This document shows, in pieces, positions 56,515 through 64,000 of a DNA stretch of 64,000 bases. Position 1 is the stretch's first letter. Every line of letters starts with the position of its first letter. The DNA comes from UTCFX2 sp002050125 (GTDB lineage Bacteria > Chloroflexota > Anaerolineae > Anaerolineales > UBA4823). Position numbers and translations under genes: made by a program. The stretch lies in contig JAOSJQ010000001.1 of NCBI GenBank assembly GCA_027494035.1, forward strand, positions 558,001-622,000. The letters are read 5' to 3'. Under the pieces are notes generated by a model. The model was not told the DNA's origin and ran no database searches. It worked only from the letters and a program-made list of their open reading frames with translations.

Positions 56515-56587
56515 TGGACCTGAGGGGATTCGAACCCCTGACCTCCTCAGTGCGATTGAGGCGCGCTCCCAACTGCGCTACAGGCCC
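56515..56587 (-). tRNA. tRNA-Ala (anticodon CGC)
   Basis: 73 nt. Acceptor stem GGGCCTG/CAGGTCC contains the G3-U70 pair that identifies tRNA-Ala. The anticodon arm CCTCA-ATCGCAC-TGAGG carries CGC, and the T arm is AGGGG-TTCGAAT-CCCCT. After A73 the DNA reads CCT, so CCA is not fully encoded. Its 3' half faces the integrase and is the probable attachment site of the island on the left; no second copy of the 3' half was found in the window. Confidence 0.93.
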
Positions 56588-56666
56588 ATTCCTTTTCGTA
56601 AAGCGAACCTGATTCTATCTGAGAGCCGGACGACTGTCAAGCAATTTTGTGATTCCTCGAAAGCCC

Positions 56667-57590
56667 CTAAAGCGCGATTAAATCGTTCAACATACCCTGT
56701 TTTTCCAGGCGTTCCAACCCCTGCCGCATAACGGTTTCTTCTTCCGGGTTCAAGGGACGCTGCGGCAAGCGCAGACCGCCCACGTCCAGCCCCCGCCAGC
56801 GCAACGCGGCTTTGAAATAAGGCAGATCGAGACCGACGCCCAGATCCAGAACCGTGGCAAGCAAATCGATCTTGATTTGCTGCGCGCGGGCGGCGGGCAA
56901 ATCGTTGGCGTGAAAGGCGCGAAACAGGGCAGTTGTCACTTCTGGAAAAACTGATGTCTTGCCCGAGACGCAGCCATCCGCGCCCAGGGCGAGGGCGGCG
57001 TATTCAACGGCGTCATTCCCGCTCAAAATACAGAAATCGGCGCCAGCCAGCCGGCGGTATTCCTGCAAGCGCACCAGATCCGCGTCGCTGTGCTTGATGC
57101 CGAGAATATTCGGGCAGGCGCGGCGCAGATCTACTATTAATTCGGGCAGAATTTCATTATGCGTGAAAGAAGGCAGATTATACAGATAGACGGGCAGGTT
57201 GGGCGTTGCACGGGCAATCAGGGTGAAATGCGCGTACAGAGCGGGGACGTCATAGCTATAAAATGAGGGCGCCACTACGGCAATCCCTTCCGCCTGGACG
57301 GCAGCCGCGTGTCGGGCAAGCTCAATGCTTTCCGCCGTGGAGTTCGAACCGATTTGAATAAAAACTGGAACCGCGTGACTGACGATGCCAACGCCGCGTT
57401 CGGCAAGGGTTTTGCGCTCCTGCGTCGTGAGCAACATCCCCTCTCCCGTCGTGCCTCCCAGGAGCATCCCATAAACGCCGCGCTCGAGAAGAAATGCAAG
57501 ATACGTTTGCAACTCGGTTTCAGTAGAAAGGCTTTGCCCGTCGGCGCTCATTGGCGTCACGGGCGCAGCGACAATACCGGAAAGTTTCAT
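56667..57590 (-). CDS. DHDPS/N-acetylneuraminate lyase family aldolase
   Basis: 307 residues from ATG 57590 (GGAGG 7 nt upstream), TIM-barrel class-I aldolase. Motifs: GGTTGEGMLLTTQER, Tyr in VYLYNLPSFTHNEILPEL, and the Schiff-base Lys in ILGIKHSDADL. Members cleave or form pyruvate-linked sugars or DHDP. Divergent from a sugar importer and near a BNR-repeat protein, a PfkB kinase and a hydrolase, so sugar-acid breakdown (sialic acid, 2-keto-3-deoxy acids) is more likely than lysine synthesis. The exact substrate is not readable. Confidence 0.85.
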   Translation of the reverse strand: MKLSGIVAAPVTPMSADGQSLSTETELQTYLAFLLERGVYGMLLGGTTGEGMLLTTQERKTLAERGVGIVSHAVPVFIQIGSNSTAESIELARHAAAVQAEGIAVVAPSFYSYDVPALYAHFTLIARATPNLPVYLYNLPSFTHNEILPELIVDLRRACPNILGIKHSDADLVRLQEYRRLAGADFCILSGNDAVEYAALALGADGCVSGKTSVFPEVTTALFRAFHANDLPAARAQQIKIDLLATVLDLGVGLDLPYFKAALRWRGLDVGGLRLPQRPLNPEEETVMRQGLERLEKQGMLNDLIAL

Positions 57591-57662
57591 CCAAGGGCCT
57601 CCATGGGGGATCAATATCTCTTCCAGTGAATTTTATCGCAAGACACACAGAACGCTAATTAA

Positions 57663-57690
57663 ATTATCTTAATAGAACTGAGATGTTCAA
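57663..57690 (-). promoter_or_regulatory. Promoter of the aldolase gene
   Basis: On the minus strand TTGAAC (-35) and GATAAT (-10) are 16 bp apart, ending about 70 bp before the ATG at 57590. It points away from the sugar-importer promoter in the same 338-bp gap, so the gap carries two divergent promoters. Confidence 0.5.
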
Positions 57691-57729
57691 AAACAGTCAC
57701 TTTAATGGATGTTTTAATGTCTTTCAGGC

Positions 57730-57771
57730 TTGACATGAACACAAACGATCTGTATAATTTTTATACGATCG
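57730..57771 (+). promoter_or_regulatory. Consensus sigma-70 promoter and overlapping operator of the sugar-importer operon
   Basis: TTGACA (57730-57735) and TATAAT (57753-57758) are separated by exactly 17 bp, a perfect consensus. An imperfect inverted repeat, CGATCTGTATAA with TTATACGATCG (57746-57771), covers the -10 and start site, where a repressor would block initiation. A leader of about 160 nt follows to the ATG. No regulator gene is in the window beside it. Confidence 0.75.
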
Positions 57772-57928
57772 AAAACACCTTTGGCTTCACATACGTTACG
57801 GCAACAATCTAGAATCCCAACAACAAGGAGGCGAAAAACCGCAGAAGACTCTAATCGTAAGAGGAAGAGAAGTTCGAGTTAATTGCCTGGAACCAAACAT
57901 CTATTCATGTGTGTAAGGGAGATTGAAA

Positions 57929-59257
57929 ATGCTTACAAAGAGAGTTTTTGTTAGTCTGACCTTGCTGACAGTTTTTGCACTCTTGCTGGCAGCATGTGCA
58001 CCGGCAGCCACTCCCGCCCCGAAAGAACCGGAGGCGCCGCCAGCCGCTGCGACTGAAGCTCCCGCCGCAGCCAAACCGATCACCATTCAATTCTGGATTG
58101 GCTTGGGGGCGCCGGATAACGTCCCCATGGAAAACATGGTCAAGCAGTTCAATTCCGAGAACAAAGATGGCATCACGGTCGAATATACGAATATGGACTG
58201 GGACACCCTCTACAGTAAGATCGTGCTCGACTTCAAAACCGGCAATGCGCCCGACATCGCCACCATGCACCAGACTAACATCATCCAGAACGTCAGTCTG
58301 GGCATTCTGCAGCCCATTGACGAGATTTACAAGCAGGCGGGAATCGATGCCAGCGACTTTGTCGAATCGGCATGGAAGGGCGCCCAGGTAGATGGTAAAC
58401 AATATGCCATCCCGAACGATATGCACCCCTTGGGGCTCTACTACAACGTCGATCACTTCAAGGCTGCCGGGCTGGATCCTGAGAAACCGCCGACCAACAA
58501 GGAAGAATTCCTTGAGTATGCCAGGAAATTGACCGATCCCGCCAAAGGACAATATGGCGTCGGCTTGGGCTATACCGGCGGCGTTCCGTTTCGCATTTGG
58601 ATGTCGTTGATTTGGCAGCATAAAGATCAGGACGTCTTGAACGCCGACCGCACGAAAGCCGCCTTCAATACTCCTGCTGGAATTGACTCCTTGCAACTCA
58701 TGTACGACCTGGTATACAAGGAAAAAGTGAACCCGCAAGCCGAGCAGGACTTCGAAGACGACTTCAAAAAGGGCATCGTCTCCATGGTCATCGATGGTCC
58801 CTGGTCGATCTCCGATTTCAATACCGTGGAAAGCCTCCACTACAAGACAGCCATGATCCCGGTGATCTACGACCAGCCCGCCGCCTGGGCGAACTCCCAC
58901 ACCTACGTGTTCCCCGACAACAAGAAGCCCGAAGCCACTTTGGCGGCGATGAAATTCGCCAAGTGGATGTCGGATCACAACTTCGAGTGGTCGCGGGATT
59001 CGGGTCACCAGCCGGTCCGCATAAGCGTGATCAATTCGCCTGAATTTAAACAACTGGTCAATTGGCAGCCCTTTGCCGCCACTGTTCCGGTGGCACACTA
59101 CTATCCGGCTACCGTCAAGCAGGCTGAGGTTTTCGGTCGCCAGCCCACCTCTCCGTTCGTAGTGATGATGGAATCGGTCATGCTGGATAAGGTCGCGGTG
59201 CCAGACGCGATTGCCACGGCTGAAAAAGCCGTCAACGAGATCCTCGCGGCTCCATAA
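57929..59257 (+). CDS. Carbohydrate ABC importer, substrate-binding lipoprotein (family 1)
   Basis: 442 residues. Signal ending LLAAC (lipobox), a Pro/Ala/Glu-rich linker, then a family-1 sugar-binding fold: QFWIGLGAPDNVPMENMVKQFN, GNAPDIATMHQTN, WKGAQVDGKQYAIPNDMHPLGLYYN, MVIDGPWSISDF. Start ATG 57929 has AAGGGA 8 nt upstream; the TTG two codons before is less likely. First gene of the sugar operon. Ligand unknown. Confidence 0.93.
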   Translation: MLTKRVFVSLTLLTVFALLLAACAPAATPAPKEPEAPPAAATEAPAAAKPITIQFWIGLGAPDNVPMENMVKQFNSENKDGITVEYTNMDWDTLYSKIVLDFKTGNAPDIATMHQTNIIQNVSLGILQPIDEIYKQAGIDASDFVESAWKGAQVDGKQYAIPNDMHPLGLYYNVDHFKAAGLDPEKPPTNKEEFLEYARKLTDPAKGQYGVGLGYTGGVPFRIWMSLIWQHKDQDVLNADRTKAAFNTPAGIDSLQLMYDLVYKEKVNPQAEQDFEDDFKKGIVSMVIDGPWSISDFNTVESLHYKTAMIPVIYDQPAAWANSHTYVFPDNKKPEATLAAMKFAKWMSDHNFEWSRDSGHQPVRISVINSPEFKQLVNWQPFAATVPVAHYYPATVKQAEVFGRQPTSPFVVMMESVMLDKVAVPDAIATAEKAVNEILAAP

Positions 59258-59302
59258 ACGAATTCGGTTTGTGGAATGTAAAGTTCTAGACGATAAAGAA
59301 AT

Positions 59303-59332
59303 CTCCTGCCGGAAGCCTCTTTCCGGCAGGAG
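59303..59332 (+). promoter_or_regulatory. Intercistronic stem-loop after the receptor gene
   Basis: A perfect 12-bp stem CTCCTGCCGGAA / TTCCGGCAGGAG with a 6-nt loop lies between the receptor and permease genes, with no U-run behind it. Same position as the hairpin after the peptide-receptor gene at 7594-7620, so probably a stabiliser of the receptor mRNA. Confidence 0.65.
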
Positions 59333-59351
59333 ATAAATTCGGGAATGAAAT

Positions 59352-60230
59352 ATGGTTAAAAGCAAAAAGTCCAATTCTCTTAGCGCTTATTTGTTTCTGC
59401 TGCCATACTTTACATTGTTCTTCGTTTTCTTCTTTTTCCCTGCAGTAACCATTATTCCCATGAGTTTTACGCACTGGAATATTTTAAGCACCCCCAAATT
59501 TGCCGGATTCGATAATTACATTCGAATGTTCAAAGATCCATACTTCTGGCAAGCCACTTTTAACACCTTCGAGTATACGATCCTAGTGACGATTGGATTG
59601 ACCACCCTGGCTTTGCTGCTGGCGTTGCTGCTCAACCAGCGTTTACGCGGGCGGGTGGTCGGCCGCGTTTTTGTATTGATGCCTTATGTCATCTCCAGCG
59701 CCGCCGCGGGGATCGTGTGGAAATGGATGTATGACAAGAACTTCGGCATTATCAACAGTTATCTTAATCGGTTTGGACTGCCCACCCAGCCCTTTCTCAC
59801 CAGTACCACGCAGGCGATGTTTGCCGTCGTTTTTATGAATCTGTGGTGGTCGGTTGGGTTTAACACCATCATTTATCTGGCTGCCTTACAGGGCATCCCT
59901 GAGGAGTTGTATCAAGCTGCCGAAGTGGATGGCGCCAACAGTTGGCAGCTATTTCGCTACATCACCATCCCCAGCCTGAAGCCGATCACGCTATATGTGA
60001 CAGTGCTTTGCTTTGCCAATTCATTCCAGATGTTCGATGAAGCCTACATTATGACCCAGGGGGGCCCGATCGGTTCGACCACAACCCTGGTGTTCAGGAT
60101 GTGGAATTCCGCCTTTTCAAACTTCAGGTTTGGAGAAGCCGCGGCTACCTCCACGGTGATCTTATTGTTGATTCTTACAGTCACGCTGCTCCAGTTCAAA
60201 CTGGGCAGTCAGAGAGGCGAGGAGGTATAG
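59352..60230 (+). CDS. Carbohydrate ABC importer permease 1 (UgpA/MalF-type)
   Basis: 292 residues, six membrane helices (LFLLPYFTLFFVFFFFPAVT first). EAA coupling loop in AAEVDGANSWQLFRYITIPSLKP. Forms the translocation pore with the next gene. Its stop precedes the next start by 2 bp. No ATPase gene is present in the visible part of the locus, so a shared MsmK-type ATPase may serve it. Confidence 0.94.
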   Translation: MVKSKKSNSLSAYLFLLPYFTLFFVFFFFPAVTIIPMSFTHWNILSTPKFAGFDNYIRMFKDPYFWQATFNTFEYTILVTIGLTTLALLLALLLNQRLRGRVVGRVFVLMPYVISSAAAGIVWKWMYDKNFGIINSYLNRFGLPTQPFLTSTTQAMFAVVFMNLWWSVGFNTIIYLAALQGIPEELYQAAEVDGANSWQLFRYITIPSLKPITLYVTVLCFANSFQMFDEAYIMTQGGPIGSTTTLVFRMWNSAFSNFRFGEAAATSTVILLLILTVTLLQFKLGSQRGEEV

Positions 60231-60231
60231 G

Positions 60232-61065
60232 ATGCACAGATCCAGAAAGACCATCCAGTATCTCGTGCTTGCGTTTGTGGTGATATGTTATGCCATCCCA
60301 TTTTTCGTCATTCTTACCACCTCATTTAAAACTTCATCACAGGTCATCACGAAAGTTTTTCAGTGGATTCCAAAGCCAATCACGCTGGATCAGTACCGTT
60401 ATGTGTTAGGGAATTTTCCTTTCGATAAATGGGTGGTGAACAGCGTAGTAGTCACGATTCTCTCCGTTCTGTTGATTTTAGGCGTCAGCCTGCCCGCAGG
60501 GTATGCCTTCGCCCGGTTAGAGTTCAAAGGAAAGAACCTCCTATTTAGCCTGGTGATGCTGACCATCATGATCCCATTTGCGGCTTATATGCCCCAGCTT
60601 TACCTTGAAATGAGTTATCTAAAGTTATTGAACACTTACATCGGTCTGGCGATTCCTCTGGCAACCAGCGCGGTGAGCATCTTCCTGTTCCGGCAGTTTA
60701 TTGCCCAACTCCCCCGAGAGATGGACGAGGCAGCCCTGATTGACGGCTGTTCTTATTTCCAGATTTTTATCAAAATCATCCTCCCACTGACCAAACCCGC
60801 GGTGATTTCGGTGATTATTTTCTCCGCGATAAAAAGCTGGAACAGCATGATGTGGCCATTGATTGCCGCCACAAAAGAGACGGTGAAGACTCTGCCGGCT
60901 GGCTTAGCGATCAACGTTTTTACTGCCACGAATGTCGGCGCAAACCCAACCCCTTATGGGGCGGTCATGGCAGCTACGCTGCTCTCCATTGCCATTCCCA
61001 TTTTGCTTTTCCTTTTCTTGCAGCGCTACTTCGTTCAGGGAATTGCAACCACCGGGTTGAAATAA
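60232..61065 (+). CDS. Carbohydrate ABC importer permease 2 (UgpE/MalG-type)
   Basis: 277 residues, six membrane helices; the EAA loop is DEAALIDGCSYFQIFIKIILP. Ends in FVQGIATTGLK, typical for this subunit. Partner of the upstream permease. The next gene starts 78 bp downstream. Confidence 0.94.
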   Translation: MHRSRKTIQYLVLAFVVICYAIPFFVILTTSFKTSSQVITKVFQWIPKPITLDQYRYVLGNFPFDKWVVNSVVVTILSVLLILGVSLPAGYAFARLEFKGKNLLFSLVMLTIMIPFAAYMPQLYLEMSYLKLLNTYIGLAIPLATSAVSIFLFRQFIAQLPREMDEAALIDGCSYFQIFIKIILPLTKPAVISVIIFSAIKSWNSMMWPLIAATKETVKTLPAGLAINVFTATNVGANPTPYGAVMAATLLSIAIPILLFLFLQRYFVQGIATTGLK

Positions 61066-61143
61066 TCGCGTAAAAGGCAGGCAACCTGCAAAAATTACAA
61101 TCGAGCCAAGCTCGTGCTCAACTTCAATTCTAAGAAGGGTGTG

Positions 61144-62250
61144 ATGGTTTCAAAATTCGTTTTCAAGGGGAATCCGCGTTTTCCCTCCAGCCATGCTGGC
61201 TCTCTGTGTGAGCTTCCCAATGGCGATCTGTTGGCTGCCTGGTACGCCGGGTCGCAGGAAAGCGCCCCCGATTCGGTTATTTTAGGCAGCCGTCTGCCAA
61301 AAGGGGGGCAGGACTGGCTCGAACCGGTCGTTTGGGTGGATGTAGTCAATCATGCGGCGGGAAACCCGCGGGTGTTTATGGGACCGGACGGCGCCGTGTG
61401 GTTGATCGCCCCGGTCAATTACGGTCACTGGTGCGATGGCGGGACACGGATGTTCCTGAAACGCAGTTACGACCTGGGGGGGTCCTGGACCGACCTGGAA
61501 ATTTTTACCACCCGGCGCAGGATCCTCGGAAAGAACAAGCCCCTGCACATTGCGGCGCCGGACGTTTGGATTCTTCCGGTGGAATACGAAGGGTTGGGCG
61601 ATGTGGCTTTTATGCGCTCGGTGAATCGCGGGCGCTCGTGGAAAATTGTGGATCGTCCAGGCGAGGGCGCTTATCTCGACCAGCCCACGGTGGTTCAACT
61701 GGGAGATGGAGAGCTGCTTGCCTATCTGCGCTCGTGGGAAGGCTATATTTTCGAGACCCGCTCGTCTGACCTGGGTCTCACCTGGTCCAAGCCCGCGCCG
61801 ACAGCATTACCGAACCCAAACAGCGGCATCGATATGGTGCGCACCTCTGCGGGCAAGCTGGTGCTGGCGTATAACCCTACCGGCTTGGGCGCCAACGGCG
61901 ACTTGTTCGGCAGATCCACCCAGACCGAGCGCGTCCCCGTTCGTGAAGCTCGCGAGATTTTGCGCCGCGTAGGGGATTACGAGCTCGGCAGGATGATCCA
62001 CGGCAGTGAAGCCACAAAGAACGAGCATGACGGCGGCTATCTGGCTTGGGGACCGCGCTATCCCCTGGCACTGGGGGTCTCCGATGACGATGGGAAAACC
62101 TGGAGGACGCCGATCATTCTGGAAGATCAACCGGGCGAATACAGCTATCCGGCGGTTATTCAGGCGGCGGACGGGAGCATCCACGGGGTCTATACATACC
62201 AGCGCCGCGCGATGAAATACTTCCGGGTTGCAGAGCGAGAGTTGAAGTGA
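61144..62250 (+). CDS. BNR-repeat (sialidase-like) protein, cytoplasmic
   Basis: 368 residues from ATG 61144 (GAAGGG upstream). At least four Asp-box repeats: SYDLGGSWTDLE, SVNRGRSWKIVD, SSDLGLTWSKPA and SDDDGKTWRTPI, consistent with a six-bladed propeller of sialidase type (COG4692-like). There is no signal peptide or membrane helix, so it would act on imported oligosaccharides in the cytoplasm. RIP-like N-terminal FPSSHAGSL fits the arginine-containing start of the fold only loosely. True sialidase activity is not assured. Confidence 0.82.
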   Translation: MVSKFVFKGNPRFPSSHAGSLCELPNGDLLAAWYAGSQESAPDSVILGSRLPKGGQDWLEPVVWVDVVNHAAGNPRVFMGPDGAVWLIAPVNYGHWCDGGTRMFLKRSYDLGGSWTDLEIFTTRRRILGKNKPLHIAAPDVWILPVEYEGLGDVAFMRSVNRGRSWKIVDRPGEGAYLDQPTVVQLGDGELLAYLRSWEGYIFETRSSDLGLTWSKPAPTALPNPNSGIDMVRTSAGKLVLAYNPTGLGANGDLFGRSTQTERVPVREAREILRRVGDYELGRMIHGSEATKNEHDGGYLAWGPRYPLALGVSDDDGKTWRTPIILEDQPGEYSYPAVIQAADGSIHGVYTYQRRAMKYFRVAERELK

Positions 62251-62278
62251 AGTTATGACCGAGGAGATCAATTACTGA

Positions 62279-63361
62279 ATGTCATCAAGCAACCCCAACC
62301 CTGACCGAACCTCTCAGCCCGTCTGCCTGATCGGGAATCTCACCATTGATTTGATCATCAACCAGGTGCCCGAATTGCCCGTTTGGGGGCAGGAAGTGCT
62401 GGGGGTCAGCCATTCCCAGGTTTCTTCGGGACAGGCGGGCTACACCGCGTTTGCCCTGCGCGGGCTGGGCGTCCCGGTCAGCCTGATCAGCCTCGTGGGC
62501 GACGATCTCTACGGTCAGCAGATCCAAACCGACCTACAAAAAAGCGGCGTCGACCTGGACGGTGTAAGCGTCTATCCCGGCGGACAGACCGGGATCACTG
62601 TGGCGATTGTCCGCGCCGATGGCGAGCGCGCCTTTGTATCGAACCTCGGCTGCTCGGTGCATTTTGGCTTGAAAGACATCGCTCCCTTTGCGAACAAACA
62701 GCGCGAGGCTGACATCGTTGGGGTGGTAGGGATTTTCAACTTGCCCGGCTTTAGCCTGCCAGACGTGCATCGCCTTTTCACTGATCTGCGCGCGGCTGGA
62801 AAAACGACCATGCTGGATTCCGGTTGGGATCCGCAGAAATGGCAGCCGGATACGCTGCGGGATTTTCGAGCCTTATTGGGCAAAACGACCCTCTTTATGC
62901 CAAACTGGGATGAAGCCCGGGCGATCACCGGGGCGGATAACCTTCCAGATAGCGGGCGAGCTCTGCTAGGTTATGGCGCCGAGTTGGTGGTCATCAAAAA
63001 CGGGGAAGAGGGCAGTTATGTATTTACCCAAAACGAGGAGAGCTTCTTACCCGCTTTGGAGGTAGAAGTGCATGACGCCGTGGGCGCTGGGGATACGTTC
63101 AACGCCGGGTTCATCACCGGCTATCGCCAGGGCTGGCGGCTCAAAGCCTGCCTGGCGTTGGGGAATGCAGCGGCGGCGATCTATATCTCACGCTCCGCCA
63201 ATCGTTTCCCCTCCCTAGCTGAGGCGCTGGCGGCTGCCAGCCCGTACGGTTTGATCCCCCCACAGTGCAAGCGAACGCAAAACCTGCGTTTTCTCCTTAA
63301 AAACTTACGCGCTGCAAAGAGGTTTTATGATCGATTTTCACACTCATCCGGTAATGATTAG
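62279..63361 (+). CDS. PfkB-family carbohydrate kinase
   Basis: 360 residues, ribokinase fold. GNLTIDLIINQ and SSGQAGYTAFALRGLG (sugar-site side), VVIKNGEEGSYVFT, and the catalytic Asp in DAVGAGDTFNAGFITGY. It would phosphorylate a sugar or sugar acid in the pathway. GAGGAG lies 13 nt before the ATG. Its last ~35 residues have a different, basic character and overlap the next gene by 35 bp. Confidence 0.9.
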   Translation: MSSSNPNPDRTSQPVCLIGNLTIDLIINQVPELPVWGQEVLGVSHSQVSSGQAGYTAFALRGLGVPVSLISLVGDDLYGQQIQTDLQKSGVDLDGVSVYPGGQTGITVAIVRADGERAFVSNLGCSVHFGLKDIAPFANKQREADIVGVVGIFNLPGFSLPDVHRLFTDLRAAGKTTMLDSGWDPQKWQPDTLRDFRALLGKTTLFMPNWDEARAITGADNLPDSGRALLGYGAELVVIKNGEEGSYVFTQNEESFLPALEVEVHDAVGAGDTFNAGFITGYRQGWRLKACLALGNAAAAIYISRSANRFPSLAEALAAASPYGLIPPQCKRTQNLRFLLKNLRAAKRFYDRFSHSSGND

Positions 63362-64000
63362 AGAGCTTTATGACGCCAACCCCGATTTTGACCGGATCGT
63401 CAACGACGTTTTTGGTTTCCATTTTCCGCCCCAGCCGCTGGAGATTTTCTTGCGGGAAATGGATGCCGCCGGGGTAGATGCGGCGGTGCTGCTGCCGCTG
63501 GATTGTACAACCGCTCATTCCTGTAAAATCCCCAGCAATGAGGTCGTGGCAGATCTGGTTGAGAAGAATCAACGGTTTATCGGCTTTGCCTCCGTGGACC
63601 CGCTGCTGACCGAGGCGCCGCGCCAGTTAGAACGCGCGATTACGTCGCTGGGGCTGCGAGGCCTGAAGCTCGACCCGGCGCTGCAACGCTTCGATCTGAC
63701 TAACCGCGAGCGCCTCGATCCTCTCTTCTCCATTTGCGCTGAACACGCCATCCCGGTTTTGATCCATTGCGGGTTGAGTTGGGCGCCGCTGGGTCAGGCG
63801 AAATATGCCCATCCCCTGCCGCTGGAGGAAATCGCCCAGGCTCACCCCAGCGTGAATTTTGTGATCGCCCATTTCGCCTGGCCCTGGGTCAACGAAGCGG
63901 TGATGCTGGCGTTGAAATATCGCAACGTCTATCTGGATACTGCGATCATTTTTAGCGGTACGCCCTGGGAGGCTTTCGAGCAGGTGTTTCAGAAAAACAT
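63327..64000 (+). CDS. Amidohydrolase-2-type metal-dependent hydrolase (C-terminus off the window)
   Basis: At least 224 residues; the frame is open at the right edge. TIM-barrel hydrolase start MIDFHTHPVMIRELYD (HxH metal ligands), LRGLKLDPALQRFDL, LIHCGLSWAPLG and IAHFAWPWVNEAVMLAL. Family members include lactonases and decarboxylases. AAAGAGG lies 5 nt before ATG 63327, inside the PfkB gene. Probably the next catabolic step of the locus. Confidence 0.87.
   Translation, partial: MIDFHTHPVMIRELYDANPDFDRIVNDVFGFHFPPQPLEIFLREMDAAGVDAAVLLPLDCTTAHSCKIPSNEVVADLVEKNQRFIGFASVDPLLTEAPRQLERAITSLGLRGLKLDPALQRFDLTNRERLDPLFSICAEHAIPVLIHCGLSWAPLGQAKYAHPLPLEEIAQAHPSVNFVIAHFAWPWVNEAVMLALKYRNVYLDTAIIFSGTPWEAFEQVFQKN

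Noticed and set aside
57905..59374. A 489-codon minus-strand frame opposite the sugar receptor
   Set aside because: Composition and residues are those of an antisense shadow; the plus-strand receptor with lipobox is convincing.
61144..62250. Calling the BNR protein a secreted sialidase
   Set aside because: No signal peptide or anchor; Asp boxes alone do not prove sialidase activity.
1..64000. CRISPR arrays
   Set aside because: No regularly spaced direct repeats were seen; the only repeats are IS ends, single hairpins and the 11-bp operator pair.

Overview
The window looks like a chromosome segment of a GC-rich Chloroflexota bacterium, most likely class Anaerolineae. This is judged from gene style only, not from a marker gene: lipoproteins with Pro/Thr/Ala-rich linkers, an NBR1-type Ig-like lipoprotein, a DUF951 protein, a 'quinate 5-dehydrogenase'-type protein, PGI/PMI and extended -10 promoters close to start codons. 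The nitrate-reductase block suggests a facultative anaerobe that respires nitrate.

Layout. 1-9.6 kb (minus strand): a peptide/nickel-type ABC importer (lipoprotein receptor, oppB, oppC, oppD, oppF), then a second receptor whose domain order is circularly permuted, then a coaE fusion cut by the window edge. 9.9-13.6 kb: a small Cys-rich protein, glycine C-acetyltransferase, a TyrA-like dehydrogenase, an HD protein and an M50 protease. 13.7-18.4 kb: a potassium module in which a KimA/YdaO-like transporter is followed by kdpD and kdpE with no kdpFABC; an 11-bp-period direct repeat overlaps the -35 position of the transporter promoter. 18.6-27.2 kb: housekeeping genes (DUF951, Ig-like lipoprotein, rsmI, PGI/PMI, PAP2, nucleotidyltransferase, phosphoesterase, amidase, HAD).

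27.5-45.6 kb (plus strand) is one respiratory block. A NarX/NarL-type pair is followed by a GltD-like FAD/Fe-S oxidoreductase, a split cytochrome b, a Rieske protein, a triheme cytochrome c, a receiver-like protein, a diheme cytochrome c, narG, narH, narJ, a hemerythrin, narI, a DUF1360 membrane protein and a narK-like transporter. Together they would sense nitrate, import it, and feed it electrons from quinol and possibly NAD(P)H.

45.6-56.5 kb is a mobile island ending at tRNA-Ala(CGC). It holds a 5'-truncated Rhs gene whose toxin-like tip is split by an insertion sequence, an IS3 element, an IS4 element inserted exactly at the start codon of a small membrane-protein gene, a truncated radC, a DUF262-HNH defence-type gene, an excisionase, an IS5-type element and a tyrosine recombinase next to the tRNA. 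Removing the three IS copies in silico rejoins the Rhs tip with the membrane-protein gene about 70 bp downstream, a layout like a polymorphic toxin with its immunity protein.

56.6-64 kb: a sugar or sugar-acid locus (DHDPS/NAL-family aldolase divergent from a carbohydrate ABC importer, a BNR-repeat protein, a PfkB kinase and a metal-dependent hydrolase cut by the right edge), driven by a perfect-consensus promoter with an overlapping inverted repeat.

Quality note: at least six otherwise intact genes (oppC, kdpD, amidase, narG, narK, the Rhs gene) are broken by single-base indels, each explained by one base more or less in a homopolymer. I treat them as functional genes carrying probable sequence errors, but this cannot be settled here.
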